A stretch of 64,000 bases of DNA. Source: G963667145 sp963667145. GTDB taxonomy: Bacteria; Cloacimonadota; Cloacimonadia; G963667145. The DNA lies in assembly GCA_963667145.1 (NCBI GenBank), contig OY762943.1:682001-746000 (forward strand), in the 5' to 3' direction. Made by a program: the position numbers and the translations under genes. Below are positions 25,550 to 33,513 of the stretch, in pieces (position 1 is the first letter of the stretch; each line of letters starts with the position of its first letter). Below the pieces are notes generated by a model. The model had not been told where the DNA came from and searched no databases. It saw only the letters and a list, made by a program, of their open reading frames with translations.

Positions 25550-27660
25550 TTTAGAATGTAAATCGTCCTGTTAGCGTAGTTGAGTTTCAAATAAAAATAG
25601 TATCCAACACCCAGAATTACAAGCTCAAGCAACAAAAATATCAGAGAAATAACCCGCGTAACTTTTTCCAAAGCAGGGATATACTCCAAAGTGATATTGT
25701 GCAAACCTGGGGAAACGTAAAATCCTTGCAAGAAGTAGTTTACCCTATAAATTTTAATGCCAGAGGAATCTTCAAACGCATACCAATCGTCGGAAAAATT
25801 GTTGCTGAAAACCAAGAACGAAGACACATCTGTGTAAATTCTCAGCTGAATTTTGTCCTTGTCATTATCGATGATTTTGGCACTATATTTTTCGGGCTGA
25901 GCCACTTCAAACGAAAACTCTTGGTCAACTATCGCCTCGTGGAACGGGTCAAAATCCGCAGAATTTATCGCTTTGAACACATATTCGGGATTTTGCAAAG
26001 AAACCACTTTATCCACAAACCACAATTTCCCGCGATAATTTTTGTTCTCGTACACTGAAATTTTCGTCTTCACATCGTAGTCAATATAGCTTAGCTCATC
26101 AACCTTGAGCGAGGCGTTCTCCCGCAAAATATACTTCACAGCGAGCATATCCACCACGTTCCAATTTATGGGCAAATCACTGCTGAGCTTGAATTCCAAG
26201 CAATTTTGAATGAGTTGCCGGAAATTCCGAGGAATGATGCGAGCCGAACCGCCTATCGTTTCAAATCTCTGCCCGAGACGATTGTCACCAAACAACCTCT
26301 CCAACGGATAAATCCGATACTCTTCCACATCGTCGCTCATCAGCTTGTCCAAGGAGTTGTAGTAGTCATTATCAGTGCAAGAATAATTCATCCTATGGTG
26401 AAATCCGCTGATAGCAAACATCGGGAAAATCAACAAGAAATTCAAAAGTAAGAAGACAGAATGACTTCGGAACTTGCGACGATACGACAACACCAAAACG
26501 AATAGAAGCAAAGAAAAAAGCTGAAACAACAAGAAAAATGAGCGATAACTCAAGCTACCACTCCACACTATAAAAATAGCAAGGAGGAGCACGGAAAGAA
26601 ACAAAAACACAAAATAGTGTCGCCCATGCTCTATCCAACTTAAGTTCCTGATTTTCAAAATTCTGTCTAAACCTATACCAAACAAAGATACTCCAAAACT
26701 AAGACTAAATCCAAACAAAAGATAAGGATTTTTTACAATCCAATTTCCGGGCAATATCCCCATGAAAGAAGGCAGAATTAGAAAAAATAAAAGGAAAATT
26801 AAAAGCATCACATTTCTTTTGACCCCAAAAACAGCTACCGCTAAAGAGACAGTTACCATTATCAAAAAGGAGTTTATTTCAAAAAATCGGAGGAAACTAT
26901 CGAATAGAAAAGAAAAATCGTTGGAATAAGTGAAGTCTCCGAAGAGTTTGAAAAAGCTAAACAACGGCTGTGCTGAGGCAAATGCGGCAAACAAAAACGC
27001 AGTGATGAACAAAAGCAAGAACTTGGAATACAACAACATTTCTCGCTCAAGCGAATATTCTGCAAAAAAGAAAACTATCGCTGATGCAAAAAAGACCAAG
27101 AAGAACCAAAATGCTTGAGGGTCGCACACTCTGAACAGCATTGTGAATGTGATAACAACCCAAGAAAAAGCCCACAAGGTATGATTTTTTTTCAGGTAGC
27201 TCACCGCAAAAATCATCCACGGCAAAGCCGCAAAATATCTGAGCAAAGTAAAATCTTGTGATGCGTCCAAATATTGCCAGAACGGCAACACCAGCCAAAT
27301 CGAAGAAGCTATCACGGCAACCCAACTGGACACACCTCTATCGTAACGCAAGAAAAAATACACTCCGCAAGAACCGACTGCCAAAGAAATAAATGGCAAC
27401 ATCAAAATTGAATCGAAAAAGAGATTGTCGATAATCGGAGGAGTGAACAAAGCGGGAATTCCAGAGAAAAAATTGCTGTTGTACAAACTGTTCGCAGAGC
27501 CTTTTGCAAGAAGTAATTCTTGATTTTTTGCAAAAGAAAAGCAATCCAATCCGAAGAACTTCATGGCGTAAACATAAGTAAAAGCCAAGAAAAACAGTGT
27601 CAGCACTTGCCAAATATTGCTTTTTATTCCCGATTTTAAATCTCGCCACGGGTAAATCAC
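25546..27660 (-). CDS. YfhO-type integral membrane protein
   Basis: A 704-residue membrane protein with roughly a dozen hydrophobic segments, an extracytoplasmic C-terminal domain (about 440-670) and a last membrane helix near 675-695. The pattern matches the YfhO/bacterial membrane-protein family, which has a GT-C glycosyltransferase-like fold; the C-terminal NNFSDDWYAF and VSPGLHNITLEYIP stretches are typical. In Gram-positives YfhO glycosylates lipoteichoic acid; here the acceptor is unknown, perhaps a lipid-linked glycan. It is coupled to era and overlaps the small gene upstream by four bases. Confidence 0.72.
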   Translation of the reverse strand: MIYPWRDLKSGIKSNIWQVLTLFFLAFTYVYAMKFFGLDCFSFAKNQELLLAKGSANSLYNSNFFSGIPALFTPPIIDNLFFDSILMLPFISLAVGSCGVYFFLRYDRGVSSWVAVIASSIWLVLPFWQYLDASQDFTLLRYFAALPWMIFAVSYLKKNHTLWAFSWVVITFTMLFRVCDPQAFWFFLVFFASAIVFFFAEYSLEREMLLYSKFLLLFITAFLFAAFASAQPLFSFFKLFGDFTYSNDFSFLFDSFLRFFEINSFLIMVTVSLAVAVFGVKRNVMLLIFLLFFLILPSFMGILPGNWIVKNPYLLFGFSLSFGVSLFGIGLDRILKIRNLSWIEHGRHYFVFLFLSVLLLAIFIVWSGSLSYRSFFLLFQLFSLLLFVLVLSYRRKFRSHSVFLLLNFLLIFPMFAISGFHHRMNYSCTDNDYYNSLDKLMSDDVEEYRIYPLERLFGDNRLGQRFETIGGSARIIPRNFRQLIQNCLEFKLSSDLPINWNVVDMLAVKYILRENASLKVDELSYIDYDVKTKISVYENKNYRGKLWFVDKVVSLQNPEYVFKAINSADFDPFHEAIVDQEFSFEVAQPEKYSAKIIDNDKDKIQLRIYTDVSSFLVFSNNFSDDWYAFEDSSGIKIYRVNYFLQGFYVSPGLHNITLEYIPALEKVTRVISLIFLLLELVILGVGYYFYLKLNYANRTIYILK

Positions 27661-27893
27661 AAATTTATCCTTTTGATAATAATCTCCGTCCTGTTTATTT
27701 GCAATTCAAACGTTTCCCCAAGGAACTCAAAGTTCCCCTCAGGCTTTTTCCCCCAACTGCAAAGCTGCCGATAGAGCAAAAACCCTTTGGTTATCTCTTC
27801 CAAGGTTACACAATTTTTGAATTTAATATTTTTCATCAAATCTTCTTTTATCCAATTATTTTCCAGTTTTTTACCTACGGCTTGATTGTCCAT
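27657..27893 (-). CDS. Small protein of unknown function
   Basis: A 78-residue basic protein with no motif I recognise, no membrane helix and a C-terminal half with alternating hydrophobic residues (FEFLGETFELQINRTEIIIK). It overlaps the next gene by four bases, which supports translation. The frame is open to 27944, but that would run into the divergent SRP RNA promoter; the ATG at 27893 is preferred, although its ribosome site is poor, and an ATG at 27839 is possible. Confidence 0.5.
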   Translation of the reverse strand: MDNQAVGKKLENNWIKEDLMKNIKFKNCVTLEEITKGFLLYRQLCSWGKKPEGNFEFLGETFELQINRTEIIIKRINL

Positions 27894-27937
27894 AACAAAC
27901 AACAAAAAAAATTGACATTCTCCACGCACTGCAATTC

Positions 27938-27968
27938 TTGACAATCAACTGATGCAGGCAACTTAGAT
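27938..27968 (+). promoter_or_regulatory. Promoter of the SRP RNA gene
   Basis: TTGACA (27938-27943) is a perfect -35 box. Possible -10 boxes are ACTTAG at 17 bases or TTAGAT (27963-27968) at 19. Transcription from about 27972 would start at the 5' strand of the predicted SRP RNA helix. Confidence 0.5.
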
Positions 27969-27969
27969 A

Positions 27970-28055
27970 GTGTCTATTCGGCGAACCATGTCAGATCCGA
28001 GAGGAAGCAGCATTAAACCGATTTAGATTCGTATTTATGTTTGTCTGCTTTTTTT
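27970..28055 (+). ncRNA. ffs: Signal recognition particle RNA, small (4.5S) type
   Basis: The conserved domain IV tip is unmistakable: TCAG, ATCC-GAGA-GG tetraloop stem, then AAGCAGCA (27991-28012), the asymmetric and symmetric loops that bind the Ffh M domain. Flanking arms TCTATTCGG (27973-27981) and CCGATTTAGA (28018-28027) pair with one bulge. A T run at 28049-28055 ends the transcript. It lacks an Alu domain, so it is the short form that works with Ffh in co-translational membrane targeting. It lies between a minus-strand unknown gene and the M16 peptidase. The exact 5' end is not fixed. Confidence 0.88.
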
Positions 28056-28091
28056 GAATTTTGGCAAACTACTTAAATTAGAGGCAAATAA

Positions 28092-30605
28092 ATGTTAAAT
28101 CATTCTCTGACCAAACTGGCAAATGGATTTGAAATAATCTCCTGCCCTCAGACCGATAAGCAAATCGTATATCTCGCTGTTTTCGTGAAAACTGGCTCCA
28201 ATCAGGAAGCCGACTCAGAAAGAGGCTTTGCTCATTTCACGGAACATTTGGTTTTCAAATCGACAAAAAACTTCCCCAAAAACTCCATAATGGACACAGT
28301 TTCGCAGTTGGGAGGCTCAGTGAACGCCTTTACCGAATACAATTCAACTTGCTTCTACTTGATGCTCCCAAGCTGTCACACACACGAGGGAATAAAAATC
28401 TTGGCGGAACTCGTACGCTTCGCAAACTTCGATGAAGAGGAGTTCGCCACGGAAAAAGGCGTGGTTATTGAGGAATTGTATCAATATCAAAACGACCCCG
28501 ATGAATGGTTTTTTGAGAACTCGCTCGGACATTTTTTTCAGCATGCCAACTATCAATATCCCATTATCGGAAACGAAGCCAATCTGAGAAACTCCACACC
28601 GCATCAACTACGAAATTTTTACAAAGAAAAATATTCTCCGAAAAACTGCTTTATGGTTGCAGTTGGAGATTTGCCGAAAGATTTTGAAAGCTACGTTCAA
28701 GAAGATTTTGACTCGTGGGAATCACGCGAAATTGTAAATCCAACGCAAGATACTGAACCGCTGAACCAACACAAAAAGGGGTACGAGTTTTTTAAAAAAT
28801 CGGTGGAAAAACCGCAAATCAACATCATTTTCAACTCGCCTGCACAGAACGACGAGGACTACATTCCATTTATGCTGGCTTCCACGATTTTGGCAGAGCA
28901 TCCCAACTCCATTTTGCAAAAAAGGCTGAAGCAAGATTTGGGGATTGCCGACCATATCGGCTCTTGCGAAATAGGACAAGCAACTCCGGGTTCGTTTGTT
29001 TTACAAATCTTCCCCCAAAAGAATCCTCAAAAAGTTTTGCATGAAGCTACCAAATGTATCGAAGATTTTGCATTGCACGGCAGTTCACACAGCCAATTCC
29101 TGCAAGCACAAAAAATTTTGTGCACCTCCCACGAATTTAGCTTTGAGTCGTGCGAAGACTTGGGAGTGCAACTCGGGTTGTCCCATATCGCCAGTGACTA
29201 TAGATTCACTTTTGAATACTGCCTACGAGTTCAACAAGTCACCTTCGCCTCGCTCCAAGATGCGATAAAAAAATATTTCGCCGACTACCAAATATATCAC
29301 ATGGGAAATCGCTCTGTAGAAAATCAAGTAGTTGCAGACAAGAGCAACGCCGATTTACCGAAATCCGAAATCTTCTCCTATCAACTTTTTAAGAACTTCA
29401 AACTTGTGATAAAAAAGGAGCCAGAGAAAAAGATTTGTGGTATTTGCTTGTCCACGCATTCCTCCCAAAAGCACGAAGCGTTAGAACAATTTGGGATTCA
29501 CAACCTCTGCACAGACTTGCTGATGTTTGGCAACCAAAAACAGGACTACAACCAATTCGTAGATTATTGCCAAGAAAACGGCTTTAAGATTAGCTCCAGC
29601 AGTAATATAGACAGCACGTCACTGGAAATGAAATGTTTCTCTCACTCAATTCCCGAAGCGTTAGAACTTTTGAGCTTAGTTTTTCTCACTCCCGAATTTG
29701 ACAAAAAGCATTTTCATCAGCTGAAAAATCGCTATCTATCACATTTGCAAAGGATTTATGACTATCCTGTTTCTCTTGCCAATGAACTTTTCAAGCGGGA
29801 AATTTTTGGAATGGAAAACCCCCATGTACACAAAAGAGGTACTCCCGAGAGCCTGAGGCAAATCAATTTGAAGCAACTAAAAACGTGGCATCAGGATTAC
29901 TTTTTGTCGCAAAATTTTGTTTTGAGTATTGTTGGCGACGTTGATGCAGAAAGGATTATCCCTGCTTGTAAAAAAATATTTGCTGAATTTACTGCTTCAT
30001 CGCCAAATCACGAGGAGAAACTGGAATTTCAATTTCCCCGCAATCGTGAAATCAAGATACCGTTGGAAGATTCTACACAAGACATCGTCTATCTCGTCGG
30101 TTCGACGGACAATGCGAACAACATCAAGGAGACGACCGCTTTTTCTCTATTGAGCCAAATCGTGGGCGGAAGTATAAGTTCCAGAATGTTCAACACTTTG
30201 CGTGAACAGATGGGCATCGCTTACTCGTGCGGATTTTCCCACAGTTGCTTTAGCGATTTCGGATATTATCGAGCTGCCTCTCTGGTTCAAAAAGGCTCTG
30301 GCGAAGAAGTGTTGAGTGCGACAAAAGAGATTTTGAGCAATATCGCTCAAGAAGGCGTTACCAAGGAAGAGATGGAAATGAGCAAAAATTATCTAAAGAA
30401 TGCAAAACTCTTCGCCGAGGAAGACCCGCTAAATATCGCTTGCACTTTGGCTCACTTGGAACTGGCAGGACTTGGATATGAGCATTTTTTGAATAGAGAA
30501 AAACGAATTGAGCAAACAACTCATTCCGAAATTCAAAAAATCGCCCAAAAATATTTCCAAAATTTCAACACGGGAATTTATTTCGCTTCTCCGAAAAAAA
30601 AATAG
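28092..30605 (+). CDS. M16-family zinc metallopeptidase (insulinase/processing-peptidase type)
   Basis: An 837-residue protein made of two fused M16 units. The first holds the inverted zinc motif HFTEH (48-52) and the distal Glu in the VIEELY stretch (about 127), so it is catalytic; the second (from about 430) has the FGI and R/Y-rich elements of the non-catalytic half (FNTLREQMGIAYSCGFSHSC). No signal peptide is seen, so it may act in the cytoplasm. Substrates are likely short unfolded peptides. GAGG lies before the ATG. It starts right after the SRP RNA and appears monocistronic. Confidence 0.88.
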   Translation: MLNHSLTKLANGFEIISCPQTDKQIVYLAVFVKTGSNQEADSERGFAHFTEHLVFKSTKNFPKNSIMDTVSQLGGSVNAFTEYNSTCFYLMLPSCHTHEGIKILAELVRFANFDEEEFATEKGVVIEELYQYQNDPDEWFFENSLGHFFQHANYQYPIIGNEANLRNSTPHQLRNFYKEKYSPKNCFMVAVGDLPKDFESYVQEDFDSWESREIVNPTQDTEPLNQHKKGYEFFKKSVEKPQINIIFNSPAQNDEDYIPFMLASTILAEHPNSILQKRLKQDLGIADHIGSCEIGQATPGSFVLQIFPQKNPQKVLHEATKCIEDFALHGSSHSQFLQAQKILCTSHEFSFESCEDLGVQLGLSHIASDYRFTFEYCLRVQQVTFASLQDAIKKYFADYQIYHMGNRSVENQVVADKSNADLPKSEIFSYQLFKNFKLVIKKEPEKKICGICLSTHSSQKHEALEQFGIHNLCTDLLMFGNQKQDYNQFVDYCQENGFKISSSSNIDSTSLEMKCFSHSIPEALELLSLVFLTPEFDKKHFHQLKNRYLSHLQRIYDYPVSLANELFKREIFGMENPHVHKRGTPESLRQINLKQLKTWHQDYFLSQNFVLSIVGDVDAERIIPACKKIFAEFTASSPNHEEKLEFQFPRNREIKIPLEDSTQDIVYLVGSTDNANNIKETTAFSLLSQIVGGSISSRMFNTLREQMGIAYSCGFSHSCFSDFGYYRAASLVQKGSGEEVLSATKEILSNIAQEGVTKEEMEMSKNYLKNAKLFAEEDPLNIACTLAHLELAGLGYEHFLNREKRIEQTTHSEIQKIAQKYFQNFNTGIYFASPKKK

Positions 30606-30684
30606 CCTTTTACATCGTCCTTTCAAATCAACATTTATCTTCTGATGTTAATTGTGTGCCAAGAGCCTCTAAGGCTTTTTGTGC

Positions 30685-30713
30685 TTGACTTTGTGGTACA
30701 TTTCAACACAAAT
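30685..30713 (+). promoter_or_regulatory. Candidate nrdD promoter with overlapping inverted repeat
   Basis: TTGACT (30685-30690) is followed by the inverted repeat TTTGTG (30690-30695) and CACAAA (30707-30712), 11 bases apart, covering the space from -35 to -10. An operator here could tie class III reductase to oxygen, redox or nucleotide state. The arms resemble half-sites of Rex (TTGTG/CACAA), but the spacing is 12 where Rex has 8, and it is not a standard NrdR box. The regulator is unknown. Confidence 0.4.
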
Positions 30714-30763
30714 GAATTAACAAAATAAAAAAACGAATTTAAGGTTTTTAAAGGAGAGTTGAA

Positions 30764-32848
30764 ATGTTCAAAAAGATTTACAAAAGAAAAGGCATCGAAG
30801 TTGCTTTTGACCCTGAAAAAATAACGTCCGCCTTGGTGAAAGCTGGAAAAGCGACTGGAGAATTTGACCAAAATATGGCGGAAAAGCTCACTCTGAGAGT
30901 TCTCTCTTTGGCGCAATCTATCATCAAAGACAAAACTCCCACAGTGGAAAATATTCAGGATATAGTGGAAGAGGTGCTTTTGGCTTCTCCCTACAAGAAG
31001 ACCGCCAAAGCCTACATCATCTACCGTGACCAACACTCCAAAATCAGAGAAATAGCCTCTGCTTCTGGCGTGAAGATGATTGACAGCTATCTGAAAGAGA
31101 TAGATTGGCAAGTGAAAGAGAACAGCAATATGCGTTACTCTCTGCAAGGGCTGAACAACTACATCGCTTCTCAGGTCAGCAAAACTTATTGGCTGAACGA
31201 AATCTATCCTACTGAAATCAAGGACGCTCACTCAAAAGGCGATTTGCACATTCACGACTTGAGCCAACTCTCCGTCTATTGCGTTGGCTGGGATTTGAAA
31301 GATTTGCTGATGACGGGCTTTCAGGGTGTAGAGGGCAAGGTTGCTTGTGCTCCACCAAGTCATTTCAACTCCGCTTTGGGACAAATCGTCAACTTCTTTT
31401 ACACTCTGCAAGGTGAGGCCAGTGGTGCACAGGCTTTTGCCAGTTTCGACACTCTCTTGGCTCCATTCATCTATTACGACAAACTGACTTATCCAAAAGT
31501 GCGTCAAGCGATGCAATCTTTTATCTACAACCTGAACGTGCCAACTAGGGTCGGATTCCAAACTCCTTTTACGAATATTACCATGGATTTGACGATGCCC
31601 TCTTCATACAAAGATGAAGCCGTTATCATCGGTGGCAAACTCCAAGACAAAACTTACGGCGAGTTTCAAAAAGAGATGGACATGATAAATAGAGCGTTCT
31701 TGGAGATAATGAGCGAAGGCGATGCAAACGGCAGGGTTTTCACTTTCCCCATTCCCACATACAACATCACCAAAGACTTCGACTGGGAAAACCCCATGCT
31801 GGAGCATTTGTGGAAAGCCACAGGAAAATACGGCATCCCCTACTTCGCCAACTTCGTGAACTCCAACATGAATCCTGAGGATATTCGCTCCATGTGTTGC
31901 AGGCTGAATATTGACACTTCCAAATTGCAAGTACGCGGTGGCGGACTTTTTGGCTCATATCCTCTCACAGGGTCTATCGGCGTGGTGACCATCAATATGC
32001 CTCGCCTCGGCTATCTATCAAACGATGAGAACGAGTTCAAGGAAAGATTAGCCGTGCTGATGGACATAGCCTACAACAGCTTGGAAATCAAGAGAAAAGT
32101 TTTGGAGCAATACACCGACAAAAATCTTTATCCGTATTCCAAATTTTACCTGAGAAGAATGAAAGAAAAAAGTGGCAAATTCTGGGTAAACCACTTCTCC
32201 ACCATCGGACTTGTGGGGATGAACGAAGCCTGCCTTAACCTTCTTGGGAAAAACATTGGAACTAAAGAAGGTCAGGAATTTGCGGAAAGAGTTATGGATT
32301 TTATGCGTGAAAGGTTGGTCGATTACCAAAACACCTCTGGCAACAATTACAATTTGGAGGCTACACCAGCCGAAGGCACGAGTTACCGCTTGGCGAAATT
32401 GGACAATGACCTCTACAACGACATCATCTCAGCTGGAAATACTAACGAAAAAGAGCCATACTACACAAACTCAACTCAACTACCAGTAGATTACTCCGAC
32501 GATATTTTTGAAATTCTTGGCAAACAAGACAACATTCAAACAAAATATACTGGTGGCACAGTAATTCATCTCTTTGGCGGAGAGCAAATTACAGATTATT
32601 CCGTGGTCAAAAACTTGGTGAAAAAAATTAGTGGAATGTACAAACTTCCCTATTTCACACTTACCCCAACTTTCAGCATTTGCAAAAATCACGGATATTT
32701 AACTGGGGAACAAAAAATCTGTCCAAAATGTGGAAACGAATGCGAAGTCTATTCACGCATCGTTGGATACCTCAGACCCATCAACCAGTGGAACGACGGG
32801 AAAAAGACCGAATACGAAGAAAGAAAAATGGTGAAATACCAATGCTAA
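30764..32848 (+). CDS. nrdD: Anaerobic (class III) ribonucleoside-triphosphate reductase
   Basis: A 694-residue glycyl-radical enzyme that makes dNTPs without oxygen. The ATP cone is at residues 1-95 (allosteric activity site), the active-site Cys pair region includes MCCRLNIDTSKL, a zinc site near the end has CPKCGNEC and upstream Cys, and the radical loop is RIVGYLRPINQWN with G668. AAAGGAGAG precedes the ATG. The activase gene overlaps its end by seven bases. Its presence, with no other reductase in view, fits anaerobic growth. Confidence 0.95.
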   Translation: MFKKIYKRKGIEVAFDPEKITSALVKAGKATGEFDQNMAEKLTLRVLSLAQSIIKDKTPTVENIQDIVEEVLLASPYKKTAKAYIIYRDQHSKIREIASASGVKMIDSYLKEIDWQVKENSNMRYSLQGLNNYIASQVSKTYWLNEIYPTEIKDAHSKGDLHIHDLSQLSVYCVGWDLKDLLMTGFQGVEGKVACAPPSHFNSALGQIVNFFYTLQGEASGAQAFASFDTLLAPFIYYDKLTYPKVRQAMQSFIYNLNVPTRVGFQTPFTNITMDLTMPSSYKDEAVIIGGKLQDKTYGEFQKEMDMINRAFLEIMSEGDANGRVFTFPIPTYNITKDFDWENPMLEHLWKATGKYGIPYFANFVNSNMNPEDIRSMCCRLNIDTSKLQVRGGGLFGSYPLTGSIGVVTINMPRLGYLSNDENEFKERLAVLMDIAYNSLEIKRKVLEQYTDKNLYPYSKFYLRRMKEKSGKFWVNHFSTIGLVGMNEACLNLLGKNIGTKEGQEFAERVMDFMRERLVDYQNTSGNNYNLEATPAEGTSYRLAKLDNDLYNDIISAGNTNEKEPYYTNSTQLPVDYSDDIFEILGKQDNIQTKYTGGTVIHLFGGEQITDYSVVKNLVKKISGMYKLPYFTLTPTFSICKNHGYLTGEQKICPKCGNECEVYSRIVGYLRPINQWNDGKKTEYEERKMVKYQC

Positions 32849-33513
32849 TCGGTGGTCTGCAAAAAGTCTCAATGATAGATTATCCAGGGAAACTCTCGGC
32901 GATAATATTTACGAAAGGGTGCAATTTTTTGTGCCCTTTCTGCCATAACAAAACACTCCTCACGAGCGATGGCGAAACCGACTACACCGAAGAAAGCGTC
33001 ATTGAGTTTCTCTCGTCTCGTCAGGGGATATTGGACGCCGTGACCATCACTGGAGGCGAACCTCTGCTCCAACAAGATATTGAACCGTTTTTGCAAAAAC
33101 TAAAAAAAATGAATTTTCTTGTTAAACTCGACACCAACGGATACTCACCAGAAAAATTGGAAAAAGTGTTGCCCTATTTGGACTATATTGCTATGGACTT
33201 AAAAGCTCCGATAACAAAATATGACCTCTTAGCTGGACAAAAAATAGACACTGCCAAAATTAACAAAAGTGTGACTATAATCAAAAAATTTTCGGGAGAA
33301 AAAGAGTTCCGCACCACACTCGTTCATCCATTATTGGATGTGGACGACATCAAGCAAATTTACGAAGAAAATCAGTTGGGAAACATCCCCTATTTTTTGC
33401 AAAATTACCGACCAATAGACGACTATACCGAGCAAGAAATGTGGAGTTTTTCCAAAGAAAAGTTGGAAAAAATAGCGAAAGAAATACCATGTCAAATCAG
33501 AAATTCAAACTAA
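32842..33513 (+). CDS. nrdG: Anaerobic RNR activating radical SAM protein (NrdG2 type)
   Basis: A 223-residue radical SAM activase that creates the glycyl radical on NrdD. C27, C31 and C34 (GCNFLCPFC) bind the 4Fe-4S cluster; VTITGGEPLLQ is the SAM-binding GGEP motif. Length and N-terminus (GLQKVSMIDYPGKLSAIIF) match the longer NrdG2/PflA-like class. The frame runs back to 32680 inside nrdD, but the ATG at 32842 overlaps the nrdD stop and begins the homology. Its end overlaps uvrB by 25 bases. Confidence 0.93.
   Translation: MLIGGLQKVSMIDYPGKLSAIIFTKGCNFLCPFCHNKTLLTSDGETDYTEESVIEFLSSRQGILDAVTITGGEPLLQQDIEPFLQKLKKMNFLVKLDTNGYSPEKLEKVLPYLDYIAMDLKAPITKYDLLAGQKIDTAKINKSVTIIKKFSGEKEFRTTLVHPLLDVDDIKQIYEENQLGNIPYFLQNYRPIDDYTEQEMWSFSKEKLEKIAKEIPCQIRNSN

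Noticed and set aside
30690..30712. Rex or NrdR site before nrdD
   Set aside because: The half-site spacing does not fit Rex, and the NrdR consensus is not present; kept only as an unknown operator.
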